Under the pieces are notes generated by a model. The model saw only the letters and a program-made list of their open reading frames with translations. It ran no database searches and was not told where the DNA came from. From NCBI RefSeq assembly GCF_034119865.1, contig NZ_CP139421.1:3472001-3536000 (forward strand): 64,000 nt of DNA, in the 5' to 3' direction. Position 1 is the stretch's first letter, and every line of letters starts with the position of its first letter. This stretch comes from Algoriphagus sp. NG3 (GTDB lineage Bacteria; Bacteroidota; Bacteroidia; Cytophagales; Cyclobacteriaceae). Below are positions 43,639 to 52,503 of this stretch, one piece after another. Position numbers and translations under genes: made by a program.

Positions 43639-44275
43639 GTTTTTTCCCACTTTCAAGTTCAGCACCAAATCCAAAAGACGGAAAAGAAATCTCAAACGAA
43701 ACTTTTATTCCTTCGGATGTAGAGGTTTTACTCCCACTTGTTTCTTCTTTCCAAAATTTTGAGAAATTACTTTTGCCTATTTTTATCTCTTTTCCTGAAT
43801 GCATCCCCCCATTTCCCAGATCCACTGAATAAAAAGACGCAAAATCAACATCAAGTCCTCCTATTTTCAAATTATTCTTAGTTGTATTTACCTGTTCCAC
43901 ACTTGACTCTGTCTTTAAATTATATAAATTACTATTTCTTTGTCCGATATCTCCATTAGAAAACTGGACGGGAGTCAGGAAATCTGCAAAATTGCTCGAC
44001 AAAGTTGTAGTCGATTTAACATCTATAGAAGACTGAATTTCACCACTATACACACCCATATTAACACTTGTATTTGAAATAACTTGTGAAAATGTTGTTG
44101 AAACAGAGACATACAATTTATCTACCCCTCTCCCAACATCCACAAATGCACGGCGAAAAGTTTCTGTAATATTATACAAACCATAATTAGGGTGTAGTGG
44201 GTATGCTTCCAATCCCGCCAACTCAACATGCGAAATAACTTTATTATCACTGAATGCATATGGACTATTATACAC
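43628..44275 (-). CDS. Orphan RHS tip: truncated core plus C-terminal toxin-like domain
   Basis: It begins YNSPYAFSDNKVISHVELAG, the last part of a Bacteroidota RHS core. The typical preceding residues (PLADKF) are readable just upstream of the ATG, but a TAA stop interrupts the frame a few codons further up. The remaining about 190 residues form a variable domain with no motif I recognise (VDVGRGVDKLYVSVSTTFSQ, ending FGAELESGKKHEK). It is an orphan rhs-CT module that could be moved onto the full-length RHS gene by recombination. Whether it is translated alone is unclear. Confidence 0.65.
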   Translation of the reverse strand: MYNSPYAFSDNKVISHVELAGLEAYPLHPNYGLYNITETFRRAFVDVGRGVDKLYVSVSTTFSQVISNTSVNMGVYSGEIQSSIDVKSTTTLSSNFADFLTPVQFSNGDIGQRNSNLYNLKTESSVEQVNTTKNNLKIGGLDVDFASFYSVDLGNGGMHSGKEIKIGKSNFSKFWKEETSGSKTSTSEGIKVSFEISFPSFGFGAELESGKKHEK

Positions 44276-44360
44276 AAATTTATCAGCCAGAGGGGAAATT
44301 GTCGATCCAAATTAATCACCTTCATTAAGGCGTTAATAGTTAACAAAATCGAGATTAATT

Positions 44361-44720
44361 TTAATCATTGACGTACTTCATAGTTTTTATTGCTGCACAG
44401 TCACTAAACAACAAAGGAACTATTTCTCGTTGAAAATAAAACTTACCCATCTCATAACCAGCTTTATAACTTGAATCATTCACACTTGCAAAATACACTT
44501 CTAAATCATCCTTATACTTTATAGCCATACTCTTACTACAATCCTCTAAGAGATCTCTTGATTGTTTATTCCATATAGTAAACTTATTCCCTTCAAAACA
44601 TTTACAAATATCATTAGCCATGCGCAGCTGTAATGACACAGGTTTCTGAGCATATATAACAATGGGAGCTATAAACATACAGAAAGTAACTATCCACTTA
44701 AAAACGTTTAAATTATTCAT
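44361..44720 (-). CDS. Small exported protein in the RHS immunity region
   Basis: A 119-residue protein with a signal peptide (cut after about IVIYAQ). The mature part contains four Cys (ICKCFEGNK, LLEDCSKSM, FSDCAAIK) and could be disulphide-bonded. It overlaps the upstream DUF1493-like gene by 8 bases. Position between two RHS modules suggests an immunity protein for a periplasmic-acting toxin. No family recognised. Confidence 0.6.
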   Translation of the reverse strand: MNNLNVFKWIVTFCMFIAPIVIYAQKPVSLQLRMANDICKCFEGNKFTIWNKQSRDLLEDCSKSMAIKYKDDLEVYFASVNDSSYKAGYEMGKFYFQREIVPLLFSDCAAIKTMKYVND

Positions 44721-45039
44721 GCCATTTCTTTTTCTGGATCACTCTCAATAAATGCCTTACGGTTAATTTTTGTTTTCCTTTCATTGTAGTTCTAAACAGC
44801 CTTCTAAAGATGGAAAGAAGAATAAACTGATCCTCTTCATAATATTTATAATAAGGAAAGGAACTCATATCTATATTAAATTCTGATTCAAAGGATCGTA
44901 TAAAATAATCGTTATCTTCCGAAACAGTTTTAAACTCATTTATTACTGTATCTAATGTTAAATCATCAATATCATAAATCTTTGACACTATTGCTTGAAG
45001 CTTTTTAAAACTTTGATACTCTTTCATCATTGAAAACAC
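44713..45039 (-). CDS. DUF1493-like protein, candidate immunity
   Basis: A 108-residue cytoplasmic protein with the pattern FESEFNIDMSSFPYYKYYEE and a C-terminal LTVRHLLRVIQKKKW, which recalls the DUF1493 family of small proteins common beside polymorphic toxins. The first two residues may be skipped for a later Met at residue 4 or 5. It follows directly (no gap) the 168-residue gene and overlaps the next gene by 8 bases. Confidence 0.6.
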   Translation of the reverse strand: MFSMMKEYQSFKKLQAIVSKIYDIDDLTLDTVINEFKTVSEDNDYFIRSFESEFNIDMSSFPYYKYYEEDQFILLSIFRRLFRTTMKGKQKLTVRHLLRVIQKKKWHE

Positions 45040-45546
45040 TTAGTCATTAATCCAAGGTCCAAAACGCATTATCTCTTTTTTCTTATTTTTACTGAAAAAA
45101 TTAAACGAACCATAATTCCCTATACTATTTATCATTTCATTGCCTATATAAAAATCAAATTGACTCCTGTTTGACTTACCTCCTTCATTATTCACATATG
45201 TTTTTTGCACAGTTGATTTTAAATGGTTTTCGATAAAAACCAAGGATTTTTCAATAGGAATAATTTTCTGTTGTATCACAATTTCTTCCTCATCAGCGAA
45301 CACATCATAAAACCCATCAAACAAGTCAATTCTAAAATCTAAATTTTCTCTATTAAGAGAAAATAAATAAAATCCACAATAATCTTTTTCAAGATCTAAT
45401 GATATTGTAGATTCTTTAATTTTGGCTACTTCAATTCGATTAATTATTAAGTGTAGCTTTAAGGCTAAGTCCCTTGTCTTTCTTTGAAGTTTTCCCAATT
45501 GCACAACTACAGCAAGATCTGTGATTTCATATTTTATTAATGTCAT
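45040..45546 (-). CDS. Probable immunity protein of the RHS toxin
   Basis: A 168-residue protein with no signal or membrane segment and strongly AT-rich codons, like its neighbours and unlike the housekeeping genes. It starts in a 4-base overlap with the stop of the RHS-toxin gene, the classical toxin-immunity arrangement. A Phe/Asp-rich middle (RENLDFRIDLFDGFYDVFAD) and a C-terminal MRFGPWIND are visible. No family recognised. Confidence 0.6.
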   Translation of the reverse strand: MTLIKYEITDLAVVVQLGKLQRKTRDLALKLHLIINRIEVAKIKESTISLDLEKDYCGFYLFSLNRENLDFRIDLFDGFYDVFADEEEIVIQQKIIPIEKSLVFIENHLKSTVQKTYVNNEGGKSNRSQFDFYIGNEMINSIGNYGSFNFFSKNKKKEIMRFGPWIND

Positions 45547-46619
45547 TCTTTATAAATGCTAGGAAATTTCAATTTTTTACCATTATACTTAGCTCTAAAT
45601 ACATGACGCGTCCCATGATTTGACCAACCTATACCCGTCTTCATACCTGTATTTAAAATGCCTCTTCTTCCATTTGGAACAAATTTAGAATGATATCGTC
45701 CAAAAAGAATACTACGATACCCCATTGTAGAAGACTGCCACATCGCCTCACCTAAACCATATTTCGCAACATTTATACTAAAACCTGCTCCTTTAGATAA
45801 TAAAGCTGCTTCAGTGGCCTTTTCCAATCCAAAACCAAAATCATAACCCATTTGATAAGCAGACATATTTGGAATATTCTGGATATACGAATATGAATTG
45901 TTAGCAAGTTGAGATCTCATCACCATCCCTTCAGGACAAATTTGGCAACCTAACATTGCAAAATCAACCATCCCATTCCCCAAATCCTTCCACCCTTGTT
46001 CTGTACTTAGACTTTTGAAGAAATCCACAGTACTATCAACTCCACCTCCAAAGCCATCTACAACTCCCCTTGCAAACCCTCCGCCACCTTTATCTTCCCC
46101 ATCAGAGCTATTTCCACCATTACCTGAAGAAGTTACTGTGAATTCCTCCATCATACCACCTTCAGCTGTCCATTTTCCGTCACTAAAGGTATATTCCCTC
46201 TCTCCATGTGGATTAGCTTTATCTCCCTCCTTTGCAGTAGAGGGATCCGGACAATCGGGACATTTCCCATCAGGATCATTAAATATAATAGGATTGTTCC
46301 ACATAGCCGAATACGGTGACATTCCTAGCTGATTGGGGTGCCCTGCCAGCGGATCCACTACACCCCATCTCCCAATAGTAGCATCATACATTCTTGCACC
46401 AAAATCATAATACTGGATACCGTTGTCTTCGATCAGCTCCTTGCCATTGTAGAGGTATTTGTTTGCTTTAATCCCAGCGTATTGGAAGCCCAGTCCTTTA
46501 AGTTCGATCCCCCAAGGATCATAATGCGTTTCCTGAACTACGGCCGGGCTGATACTCATGACGATCATATTGTCAAACCAGACATCCTCTGAAGTTTCGT
46601 TTACCACAAAGGTCTCCAT
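45543..46619 (-). CDS. RHS-repeat protein, C-terminal core and toxin domain
   Basis: A 358-residue frame whose first 120 residues are RHS core: VQETHYDPWGIELKGLGFQY, KYLYNGKELIEDNGIQYYDF, GARMYDATIGRWGVVDPLAG and NNPIIFNDPDG. A Gly-rich hinge (about 170-200) follows, then a variable C-terminal domain ending GWSNHGTRHVFRAKYNGKKL. The family is unknown; the end has an Arg/Lys/His-rich patch such as nuclease toxins often show. The start at 46619 is an internal Met of the ancestral core, and the frame is open some 27 codons further upstream to a TAG. It is therefore the live or residual 3' end of a decayed RHS gene. Confidence 0.75.
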   Translation of the reverse strand: METFVVNETSEDVWFDNMIVMSISPAVVQETHYDPWGIELKGLGFQYAGIKANKYLYNGKELIEDNGIQYYDFGARMYDATIGRWGVVDPLAGHPNQLGMSPYSAMWNNPIIFNDPDGKCPDCPDPSTAKEGDKANPHGEREYTFSDGKWTAEGGMMEEFTVTSSGNGGNSSDGEDKGGGGFARGVVDGFGGGVDSTVDFFKSLSTEQGWKDLGNGMVDFAMLGCQICPEGMVMRSQLANNSYSYIQNIPNMSAYQMGYDFGFGLEKATEAALLSKGAGFSINVAKYGLGEAMWQSSTMGYRSILFGRYHSKFVPNGRRGILNTGMKTGIGWSNHGTRHVFRAKYNGKKLKFPSIYKE

Positions 46620-47240
46620 ATATCCGTCTTTGGAAATATATATCTCCTCTTTCAGAACTTCATGCTGGTTTGCGGCGTTTTTGCTTAGGATCCTCCCCTA
46701 CAAGCTGGCCCCTCACTAAAACAGTCCACCGGACTGTTTCTTCACGTTCGGTCCTCAACCTCGTATCTGTTACTGTCCTGATCATACAATGCATACATGA
46801 GATAAGCCTCGGGAGCCTCTTTCTTCTGAAGATCCTTGGCCAGGATATCCGCCAGGTTCAGTAAAGCGATCGGATTCGCACCGCCTGCACGCAGGTTGCT
46901 TACCGCTAGTTCGTTCAGGTCATTGATCAGCCGGCCGCAGCCCCGGCCGACATAAAGCTCCCCGCATTCGCTTTCTGTTTCTTGTCTTCTAGATATTTCC
47001 CATGAACCTGTAGCTTCAGACTGTCACCCGCATATATCTCCTGGGTTCTCCCCGGCCCTACCATCCTGCCTCTGCCCGCATTCAGCCAGGCTACCTTGTC
47101 TCCTCCCTGCGTCACGTTGTGCTCGGGCTCGGTCTGTCTGGATGTGGATACCATGGAAAACTCCATTTCCTCTGTTTCCGCATGCTGCGTCTCCATCGTG
47201 GCCATAAAGGTCTGGACAGTCGGGCTTATCCCAGGCTCCT
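46620..47240 (-). pseudogene. Decayed RHS core upstream of the toxin part
   Basis: Three pieces of one RHS core are readable in different frames. The first (47205-46927) runs METQHAETEEMEFSMVS to KLQVHGKYLEDKKQK and stops at GAAAG. A one-base shift at about 46930 gives LINDLNELAVSNLRAGGANP, then LLNLADILAKDLQKKEAPEA and YALYDQDSNRYE, ending at a TGA. After an inserted hairpin (AAACAGTCC 46719-46727 with GGACTGTTT 46731-46739) the next frame resumes at SKNAANQHEVLKEE and runs into the toxin gene. This is clear frameshift and insertion decay. Upstream of 47240 the homology stops. Confidence 0.75.
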
Positions 47241-47268
47241 TGAATTACAAATTCAGCAGGATATTTGG

Positions 47269-47321
47269 GTGTAGTCACAGACATACACCCAGTCCCACGC
47301 ATATTCTTCACTCAGGGGGGA
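47269..47321 (+). repeat. 53-base direct repeat, right copy
   Basis: Same orientation as 43005-43057, 85 percent identical, no gaps. It lies just upstream of the decayed RHS core. Together the two copies could support deletion or exchange of the 4.2 kb between them. Confidence 0.7.
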
Positions 47322-48140
47322 GTAGCAGGCAAACAGTTTCAGTCACAGTAGGCAGTCAGGAGACCGCAGTATTCACAGCACAAGTCTGTCGGCCCCGGCA
47401 GGTTGGAAACACCAAGTAGAGCGGGACTACTGGAACATCTGAAGCCGTTCGTGACACGAACCGGGGCGCAGAAACCCTATGGGACAGGATTTCAAACCCC
47501 GATCAGTGGATGCGACTTCTGGAGAAGCAACCTAACGGAACACATGGCTTTCATTCTAGAAATTGGATTATAACTGCATTGACATAAACCAATATCGGTC
47601 ATGCCTACGGCATTTTAAGAATCCAATCAATAACTATTCTACCAGCCATTGAAATGGCTGGCTAAATAATCGGTCATGCCTACGGCATTGTACAGAAAAG
47701 ATCTCCATTGAGTTTCTTCATCAAAAAGCTTAATTCCGCATTATGCATTAGAAAATCTACTGCACCTTTAAACTGCTTCAAAATCAGTCCCTATGCTTCA
47801 CTTTTAGCTACTTCCTTAGCCGGCAGGCGGTCTCACCGTCCCGTACGTACGGGACGACTCGATCTCAAAATTGACTGATTTTCTTGCTGTTTGAACCCTT
47901 TCCGAAAGAATCAGGACAGGCAGCGACGAATGCAAATGCATAGTCCTGGTTAATGATTACAAAGATGGGGGTGCCAAAAGTCCCATAGGGACGGGTCATC
48001 TTATTGCCAGCCGTTTCAACGGCTGGAATAGTGATGGCAGTTTGATCTGGGAAAGTGCCAGAGGCACGGACGATAGAACCTCTCCCCGCCGAAGCCCGTG
48101 TCCTCTCAGACGGCTTGCAATGGATATTTTGAATGGAAAG
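47322..48140. repeat. Gene-free repeat field
   Basis: Contents: CAGT-type tandem repeats (47330-47360); ATCGGTCATGCCTACGGCATT twice (about 47601-47621 and 47671-47691); hairpins CCAGCCATTGAAATGGCTGG (about 47642-47661) and CCAGCCGTTTCAACGGCTGG (about 48008-48027); GTCCCGTACGTACGGGAC (about 47848-47865). I see no protein gene. Confidence 0.55.
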
Positions 48141-48340
48141 TTACCCTGAAGGGGTAAAACTCTTAATAGCCCCGGGTAAGGGAGTGATACGAAGTGAGCG
48201 AGCGAAAACTGGGGTAACTAATGGTCATTCCAATTATCCTCGGAGCTGGGGGATTTTTTGGAAAAGAGGGTGTGGTCCGAGGAGTGGCACCAAAGTTCAA
48301 AGAGAGAAATTGAAAATCAAACCTCAATCTCCCTATTCAA
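48141..48340 (+). repeat. Structured dispersed repeat R1, copy b
   Basis: Collinear with copy a at 37251-37436: ACCCTGAAGGGGT (48143-48155), CCCCGGGT (48170-48177) with ACTGGGG (48208-48214), TCCTCGGA (48237-48244) with TCCGAGGA (48276-48283). The third stem is identical in both copies; the second is slightly weakened here. Confidence 0.75.
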
Positions 48341-48366
48341 TCGGATAGCTAAGGGGAAGTTTTTCT

Positions 48367-48545
48367 TCCGTCCTTTTGGCCCAGAAATAATCGGGACAGG
48401 CTTAGCCTAAAAGCACCCCGCCACGTCGGGCAGGCAAAAGGCCAAGTCGTGGCAAAGCTTCCACCGTACCTACCAGCCGCCTGCCCCGCTGCCACGACCT
48501 CCTCCCCGCCCTAAAAACAGAGCAACCTGCTACCTGACTAATATT
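48367..48545 (+). repeat. Dispersed repeat R6, copy b
   Basis: It aligns with 40604-40750 through CCTTTTGGC, GGCAAAGCTTCCACC, CCAGCCGCCTGCC, CCGCCCTAAAAACA and CTGACTAAT, and carries an additional CGGGACAGGC block. It is followed at 48639-48654 by the hairpin GCAGTCTGAAGACTGC seen again after the dehydratase gene. 48546-48850 otherwise holds only short repeats shared with 41282-41410 (TCGGATTAGAAATCCT, AGGAAGACT-CGCCAACTAG). Confidence 0.6.
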
Positions 48546-48859
48546 CCTGTAGGTAGTAGTATTTGCAGGTGCCGGTTGTGGATTTAAGTTACATGGGAAA
48601 GGGTGGTCATGAGACTGGGCTATGTAGTCAGTTTGGGCAGTCTGAAGACTGCATTGATATAGGCACAATCCTGCCTGCTGCAGGTAGGTCAGGAAGACTT
48701 ACGCCAACTAGAAGCCAGCTAGAACCAACTAGAGCTTGAGAATCAATTTTCGGATTAGAAATCCTACGATAAGAGATCGGGAATACAAATCCCGATCAGT
48801 AAAACCAGCATAAATCGATCAGCAAAAAATGCACTGAAGCCGTACAGTTGACACTAAAA

Positions 48860-48898
48860 ATCCGGTTGTCTGCCCCAGAAATCCTACTGTATTCAACA
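48860..48898 (-). pseudogene. Fragment related to the 5' end of the sensor-kinase gene (copy 1)
   Basis: A 39-base segment aligns without gaps to 54403-54441 (32 of 39) and to the start of the histidine-kinase gene at 53508-53546. Read on the minus strand it gives ...GADNRIF, matching VDNLIF of the intact kinase. It stands divergent to the dehydratase gene just as the kinase stands divergent to the peptide gene. Confidence 0.5.
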
Positions 48899-48946
48899 AA
48901 ATTTTTAAAAACTTGGAAGAAGTAGATAGAATGGACGTAAAAAAGA

Positions 48947-51529
48947 ATGAAGAAATTTTTATTCAGGTGTCCACTTCTTGACATAGACCCAACGAATGAA
49001 TTAGAGATAATTTCAAATTGGGACAGCATTTTAAATATACTATCCGTTTCCTCTGTCAGTTTGTCTCAGGCCTTGTCAACGACATCTTACCCCCAGCTCC
49101 ATCCGAGGCTTAAGAAGAAGGTGTACAAGTATATACTAAGAGGCAGATATAGATCTACACCATTCGGACTTCTTGCCGGGGTGGGTGTAGGAAAGTCCGA
49201 TGACTCCCGACAGTTCGTTTTGGACATAAGCCGGGTCACCCCACTTTCATCTGCTAAAAACGCCAGCCTGACCGTAGGCAACAACTTCATTCTGGCTGAG
49301 GGTACCTATGAAAAATGGAACAGAATGCACTTCCTCACATTTCAGAAAAATGCCAGAAGGTGGGGGCTCGTTAATTTCCCGAAAAACCACCTGTTCGAGC
49401 AAATCATCCAACAGATTAGCCCTAGCAGAACAACGAATTTTGAGATGTTCAGAGCTGGATTTGAGAACCCGGCATCAACCTACGTAAAGGAAATATGGGA
49501 TAAGATGGTAAGCCTTGGCATCCTCTATCCTGAATCACAGGAAAGCACCCAAGGAGATGCCGTACTTCCGAGGAAAGACATGGTCTATATAGATGAAATA
49601 TCCATCCCCCAAAGCACTTTGGAGGAGATCGGGGATTTTAAACAAACTGCCGGAGGGTTGTTCACGCGCACAAGAAATGCCTACTTGAGAGCCGTTACAG
49701 AATGGTTTGAGGATAAATTTGATGACAGATTTGTACCTCTCAGCTTACTCTTGACCTATGATGAATTTAATAATTTAGATTTTCTTGGCCATCTGACCCA
49801 AACGCCGAGAGAGCAGGAAACGGATGTTTTCCCATTGGGTTTGGACTCAGTACGATCTGTAGATCTTAAACCGAATTTCCCGTCCCAGCCGCTGGATCCT
49901 GCTATATACAATTTGCAGGTAGTTTTTAAACTAAGAAAAGACGCAACCATACTCGCGGAGAATCTGGTATGCAACCGCCCGTTTGTATATTTCGGTAGGT
50001 TCAATAAAAATGAGCGGATACTGGAAGAGCAGAAAGAAATCAAGGAGACAATTTACCGGGACAAAGATGCAATTTATGCAGAGTTGAAGTTATTTGAAAC
50101 TGAAAACGTAGCATCAATCTGTAGTTCTGTACCGATTTTTGAAAGCTTTATAAGCCCATTTCCCGACACTGCTCCTGAATCCTTAAATTTTGAGGATATT
50201 GAAATAGGACATATTGGAGGTGAATTTTTACTGTCACATAAGAAGACGCGGAAGAAAATCATTCCGGTGATCATCCATCCCCTGAACGGAAAAGAAATAA
50301 GCCATCCGATCATGCGCTTGTTATGGGAAATTTCCCACCAAGAAGCGTTTATGTTTTCCCCTTACCAACTGAGGAAAAGCATGGAGACGAGCTACATTCC
50401 ACAGCTGAACTGGGGAAAAATCATACTTCAGAGTAGAAGGTGGCTGATCCATTCTGATTCTTTTCCAACCAGGGAAAAGCTGCGTCAGTGGCTCGAAGAC
50501 AAGGCAGTTCCCACCCCTTTGCAATTGGGGCACCTCGACCGTGAACTGGTGGTCCACTGGAAAAGAAATCTGGACATGGAAATTCTCTGGGAAGAGCTCA
50601 ATAAATGGAAAAAGCTGGTATTAAGTGACCCTATCTGGCTCAATGACCCATTGTACCATTCTTCTACCAAGCGAGCAATTTACCCACAGCTAGTAGTCCA
50701 TCAGAGTAGCGCAAAAAATGAAGTTCCACTTCCGGACTTTATCAACTCCCTATCCAAGAAAGCTGATGACAGCCTTTATATTTTAATACGTGTCCCCGAA
50801 AATTCATTCCTAACATTTCTAGAATTCTTCTTCTGTGAACGGCTGTGTGATTTGCTGAAAACAGAAAATGTGCAATGGTACTATGTAGTTTACCCCGGTG
50901 TAGCGCATCTACAGCTGAGGGTTCGGTTTCTCAGGCTGCATCCTGCCCAAAAAACCAAGCTAGATGCGATGATTTCCCTAAAACATGAGTCTTCATCCTT
51001 CCTGTATGAAGTTCGTCCTTACTATCCAGAATACAAAAAATACGGGGATGATGACTACATCAAATCGGAACAGCTTTTTCACCTGGAGTCGTCTTTAATG
51101 CTATCGCGTGACAGAGATAGTCCAGAAGACCGGGTCATAGGCAACAGAAATCTGAAACTTGGTTTGATGACCCAACTGTGGATGATGGTATTGACAGAAA
51201 ACAAAAAGGACAAGTTATTTTTCAATATCCTGAAGCATAGGATAAAATCCTTGTCTAGAAGTAAATTAAAGGAATTAAGGAAGTACAACGAGGAACTTAA
51301 CAGTGAGGAGGCCATTCATTCCCCCTACTTGACCTGGCAGAAATTATACTATGAGACGATTGCGGAACATTCCTATCTATGCTTGGATGATCTAACCGTA
51401 AAACGGTTTTTGTTAAACCATATCCATATGCAAGTTAACCGTTTTTTCCCTATGGACAGAAAGCAGATGGAGGACTTCATCCATTACAGGCTTTATACTC
51501 AACTTGGCAAACATCTATATACCCCTTAA
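48947..51529 (+). CDS. LanB-type lantibiotic dehydratase
   Basis: An 860-residue protein of the class I lanthipeptide/thiopeptide dehydratase family, which glutamylates and eliminates Ser/Thr side chains in a ribosomal peptide using glutamyl-tRNA. The opening FLFRCPLLDID and RGRYRSTPFGLLAGVGVG near residue 70 match the family N-terminus. The C-terminal SpaB-like elimination domain is clear from SLYILIRVPENSFLTFLEFF through VAHLQLRVRFLRLH, YEVRPYYPEYKKYGDDDYIK and SEQLFHLESS. It is somewhat short for a full LanB (about 1000). No LanC cyclase or transporter gene lies within the window; a two-component system and a Ser/Thr-rich peptide follow. Start at 48947 fits the conserved N-terminus. Confidence 0.88.
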   Translation: MKKFLFRCPLLDIDPTNELEIISNWDSILNILSVSSVSLSQALSTTSYPQLHPRLKKKVYKYILRGRYRSTPFGLLAGVGVGKSDDSRQFVLDISRVTPLSSAKNASLTVGNNFILAEGTYEKWNRMHFLTFQKNARRWGLVNFPKNHLFEQIIQQISPSRTTNFEMFRAGFENPASTYVKEIWDKMVSLGILYPESQESTQGDAVLPRKDMVYIDEISIPQSTLEEIGDFKQTAGGLFTRTRNAYLRAVTEWFEDKFDDRFVPLSLLLTYDEFNNLDFLGHLTQTPREQETDVFPLGLDSVRSVDLKPNFPSQPLDPAIYNLQVVFKLRKDATILAENLVCNRPFVYFGRFNKNERILEEQKEIKETIYRDKDAIYAELKLFETENVASICSSVPIFESFISPFPDTAPESLNFEDIEIGHIGGEFLLSHKKTRKKIIPVIIHPLNGKEISHPIMRLLWEISHQEAFMFSPYQLRKSMETSYIPQLNWGKIILQSRRWLIHSDSFPTREKLRQWLEDKAVPTPLQLGHLDRELVVHWKRNLDMEILWEELNKWKKLVLSDPIWLNDPLYHSSTKRAIYPQLVVHQSSAKNEVPLPDFINSLSKKADDSLYILIRVPENSFLTFLEFFFCERLCDLLKTENVQWYYVVYPGVAHLQLRVRFLRLHPAQKTKLDAMISLKHESSSFLYEVRPYYPEYKKYGDDDYIKSEQLFHLESSLMLSRDRDSPEDRVIGNRNLKLGLMTQLWMMVLTENKKDKLFFNILKHRIKSLSRSKLKELRKYNEELNSEEAIHSPYLTWQKLYYETIAEHSYLCLDDLTVKRFLLNHIHMQVNRFFPMDRKQMEDFIHYRLYTQLGKHLYTP

Positions 51530-51777
51530 CAGGTGGGACGAGGACTGCTTTGGAGCATCTGTTGGCAGTTGGTTGTTGGCAGTCTGAAGACTGCGTTATA
51601 AGGGGGCCAAGTCTGAAGACTTTGACCAGATGGGGTTCGACATTGCAAATGTCGCACAGCTGCGATTGTTGGCGGTTGGCAGTCTGAAGACTGCATTATC
51701 ATAAGCACAAGACTGAAGTCTTGCGCTAGATGGTCTGAAGGCTTAGACCAGTGCAAGTCCTCCTGTAACTAAGGGAC
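51530..51777. repeat. Hairpin repeats after the dehydratase gene
   Basis: GGCAGTCTGAAGACTGC occurs twice (about 51579-51595 and 51677-51693), with related AAGTCTGAAGACTT and AAGACTGAAGTCTT palindromes between and after; a third copy is at 48638-48654. Each unit is a tight perfect stem with a 2-base loop. They could end transcription of both converging genes, although no long T-run follows. Confidence 0.6.
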
Positions 51778-52503
51778 TCAATGTCTTCTTGACCTCAGAA
51801 ACTCCATAAAACCCTTACGGTATTCATTTCCTATAGGGATCTGCTTTCCTGATCTCATGTAGCAATAAGCCTGATCCATCGCCTTGATTTTGTAATAATT
51901 CAAAGCATAGGATCGGTGGACACGTACGATAAAGGATCTGTTGATTTGGTTTAGGGTATTTTTTAGCGAGCTTCTTAATTCAATTTCCTCGCCCGAATCC
52001 AACGTCAATTTGGTGTCGATATTATTTTGCTCCAAATAATCCACCTCACTAGGTGCCAGCATGAAGTATCTCGAATATTTCAGGAGATTCAGCATTACAA
52101 AATCCTCAAGCGGCGGAACTGTTCTTTCCTGTAATCTGGTAATGAATATCCTGGCATTATCCAATGCATTGGCAACCTCCTCAAGTTTTGGGGGTTTACG
52201 GAGAAAATAAACCGTGTTTATCCCATAGCCATCCACCGCAAGTTTTTCGTGAACAGAGTATAATACAACAGGGATATCCAGATTTTTGATGTCTTTAGAC
52301 AGTTGCAATCCAGTCATGTCCGGCATGGCTATGTCAGTGATAAGAATATCAATTCTTTGACCCAGTGCTTCCTTAAGGGCGAAGTAAGGGTCATCTGTAG
52401 AAAAGGCAGTATTATAACCGGCGATTCCCCCTACAAAAGTTGCGAGCAAATCCCTTGGCTTTTCTTCATCGTCAAGCAATCCAATTTGTAAAATCTCCTT
52501 CAT
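51778..52503 (-). CDS. LytTR-family response regulator
   Basis: A 241-residue regulator: a receiver domain with acidic pocket LLDDEE, phospho-Asp in ILITDIAMPDMTG (about residue 56), and the conserved Lys in FLRKPPKLEE. A C-terminal LytTR DNA-binding domain follows (about 150-241, EVDYLEQNNIDTKLTLDSGE, LKNTLNQINRSFIVRVHRSY). It overlaps the kinase gene by 32 bases, so the pair is coupled. Likely targets are the divergent peptide gene and the dehydratase gene, judged from position. Confidence 0.9.
   Translation of the reverse strand: MKEILQIGLLDDEEKPRDLLATFVGGIAGYNTAFSTDDPYFALKEALGQRIDILITDIAMPDMTGLQLSKDIKNLDIPVVLYSVHEKLAVDGYGINTVYFLRKPPKLEEVANALDNARIFITRLQERTVPPLEDFVMLNLLKYSRYFMLAPSEVDYLEQNNIDTKLTLDSGEEIELRSSLKNTLNQINRSFIVRVHRSYALNYYKIKAMDQAYCYMRSGKQIPIGNEYRKGFMEFLRSRRH

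Noticed and set aside
48402..48668. 88-codon minus-strand frame upstream of the dehydratase
   Set aside because: Entirely within repeat R6 copy b and the following hairpins.
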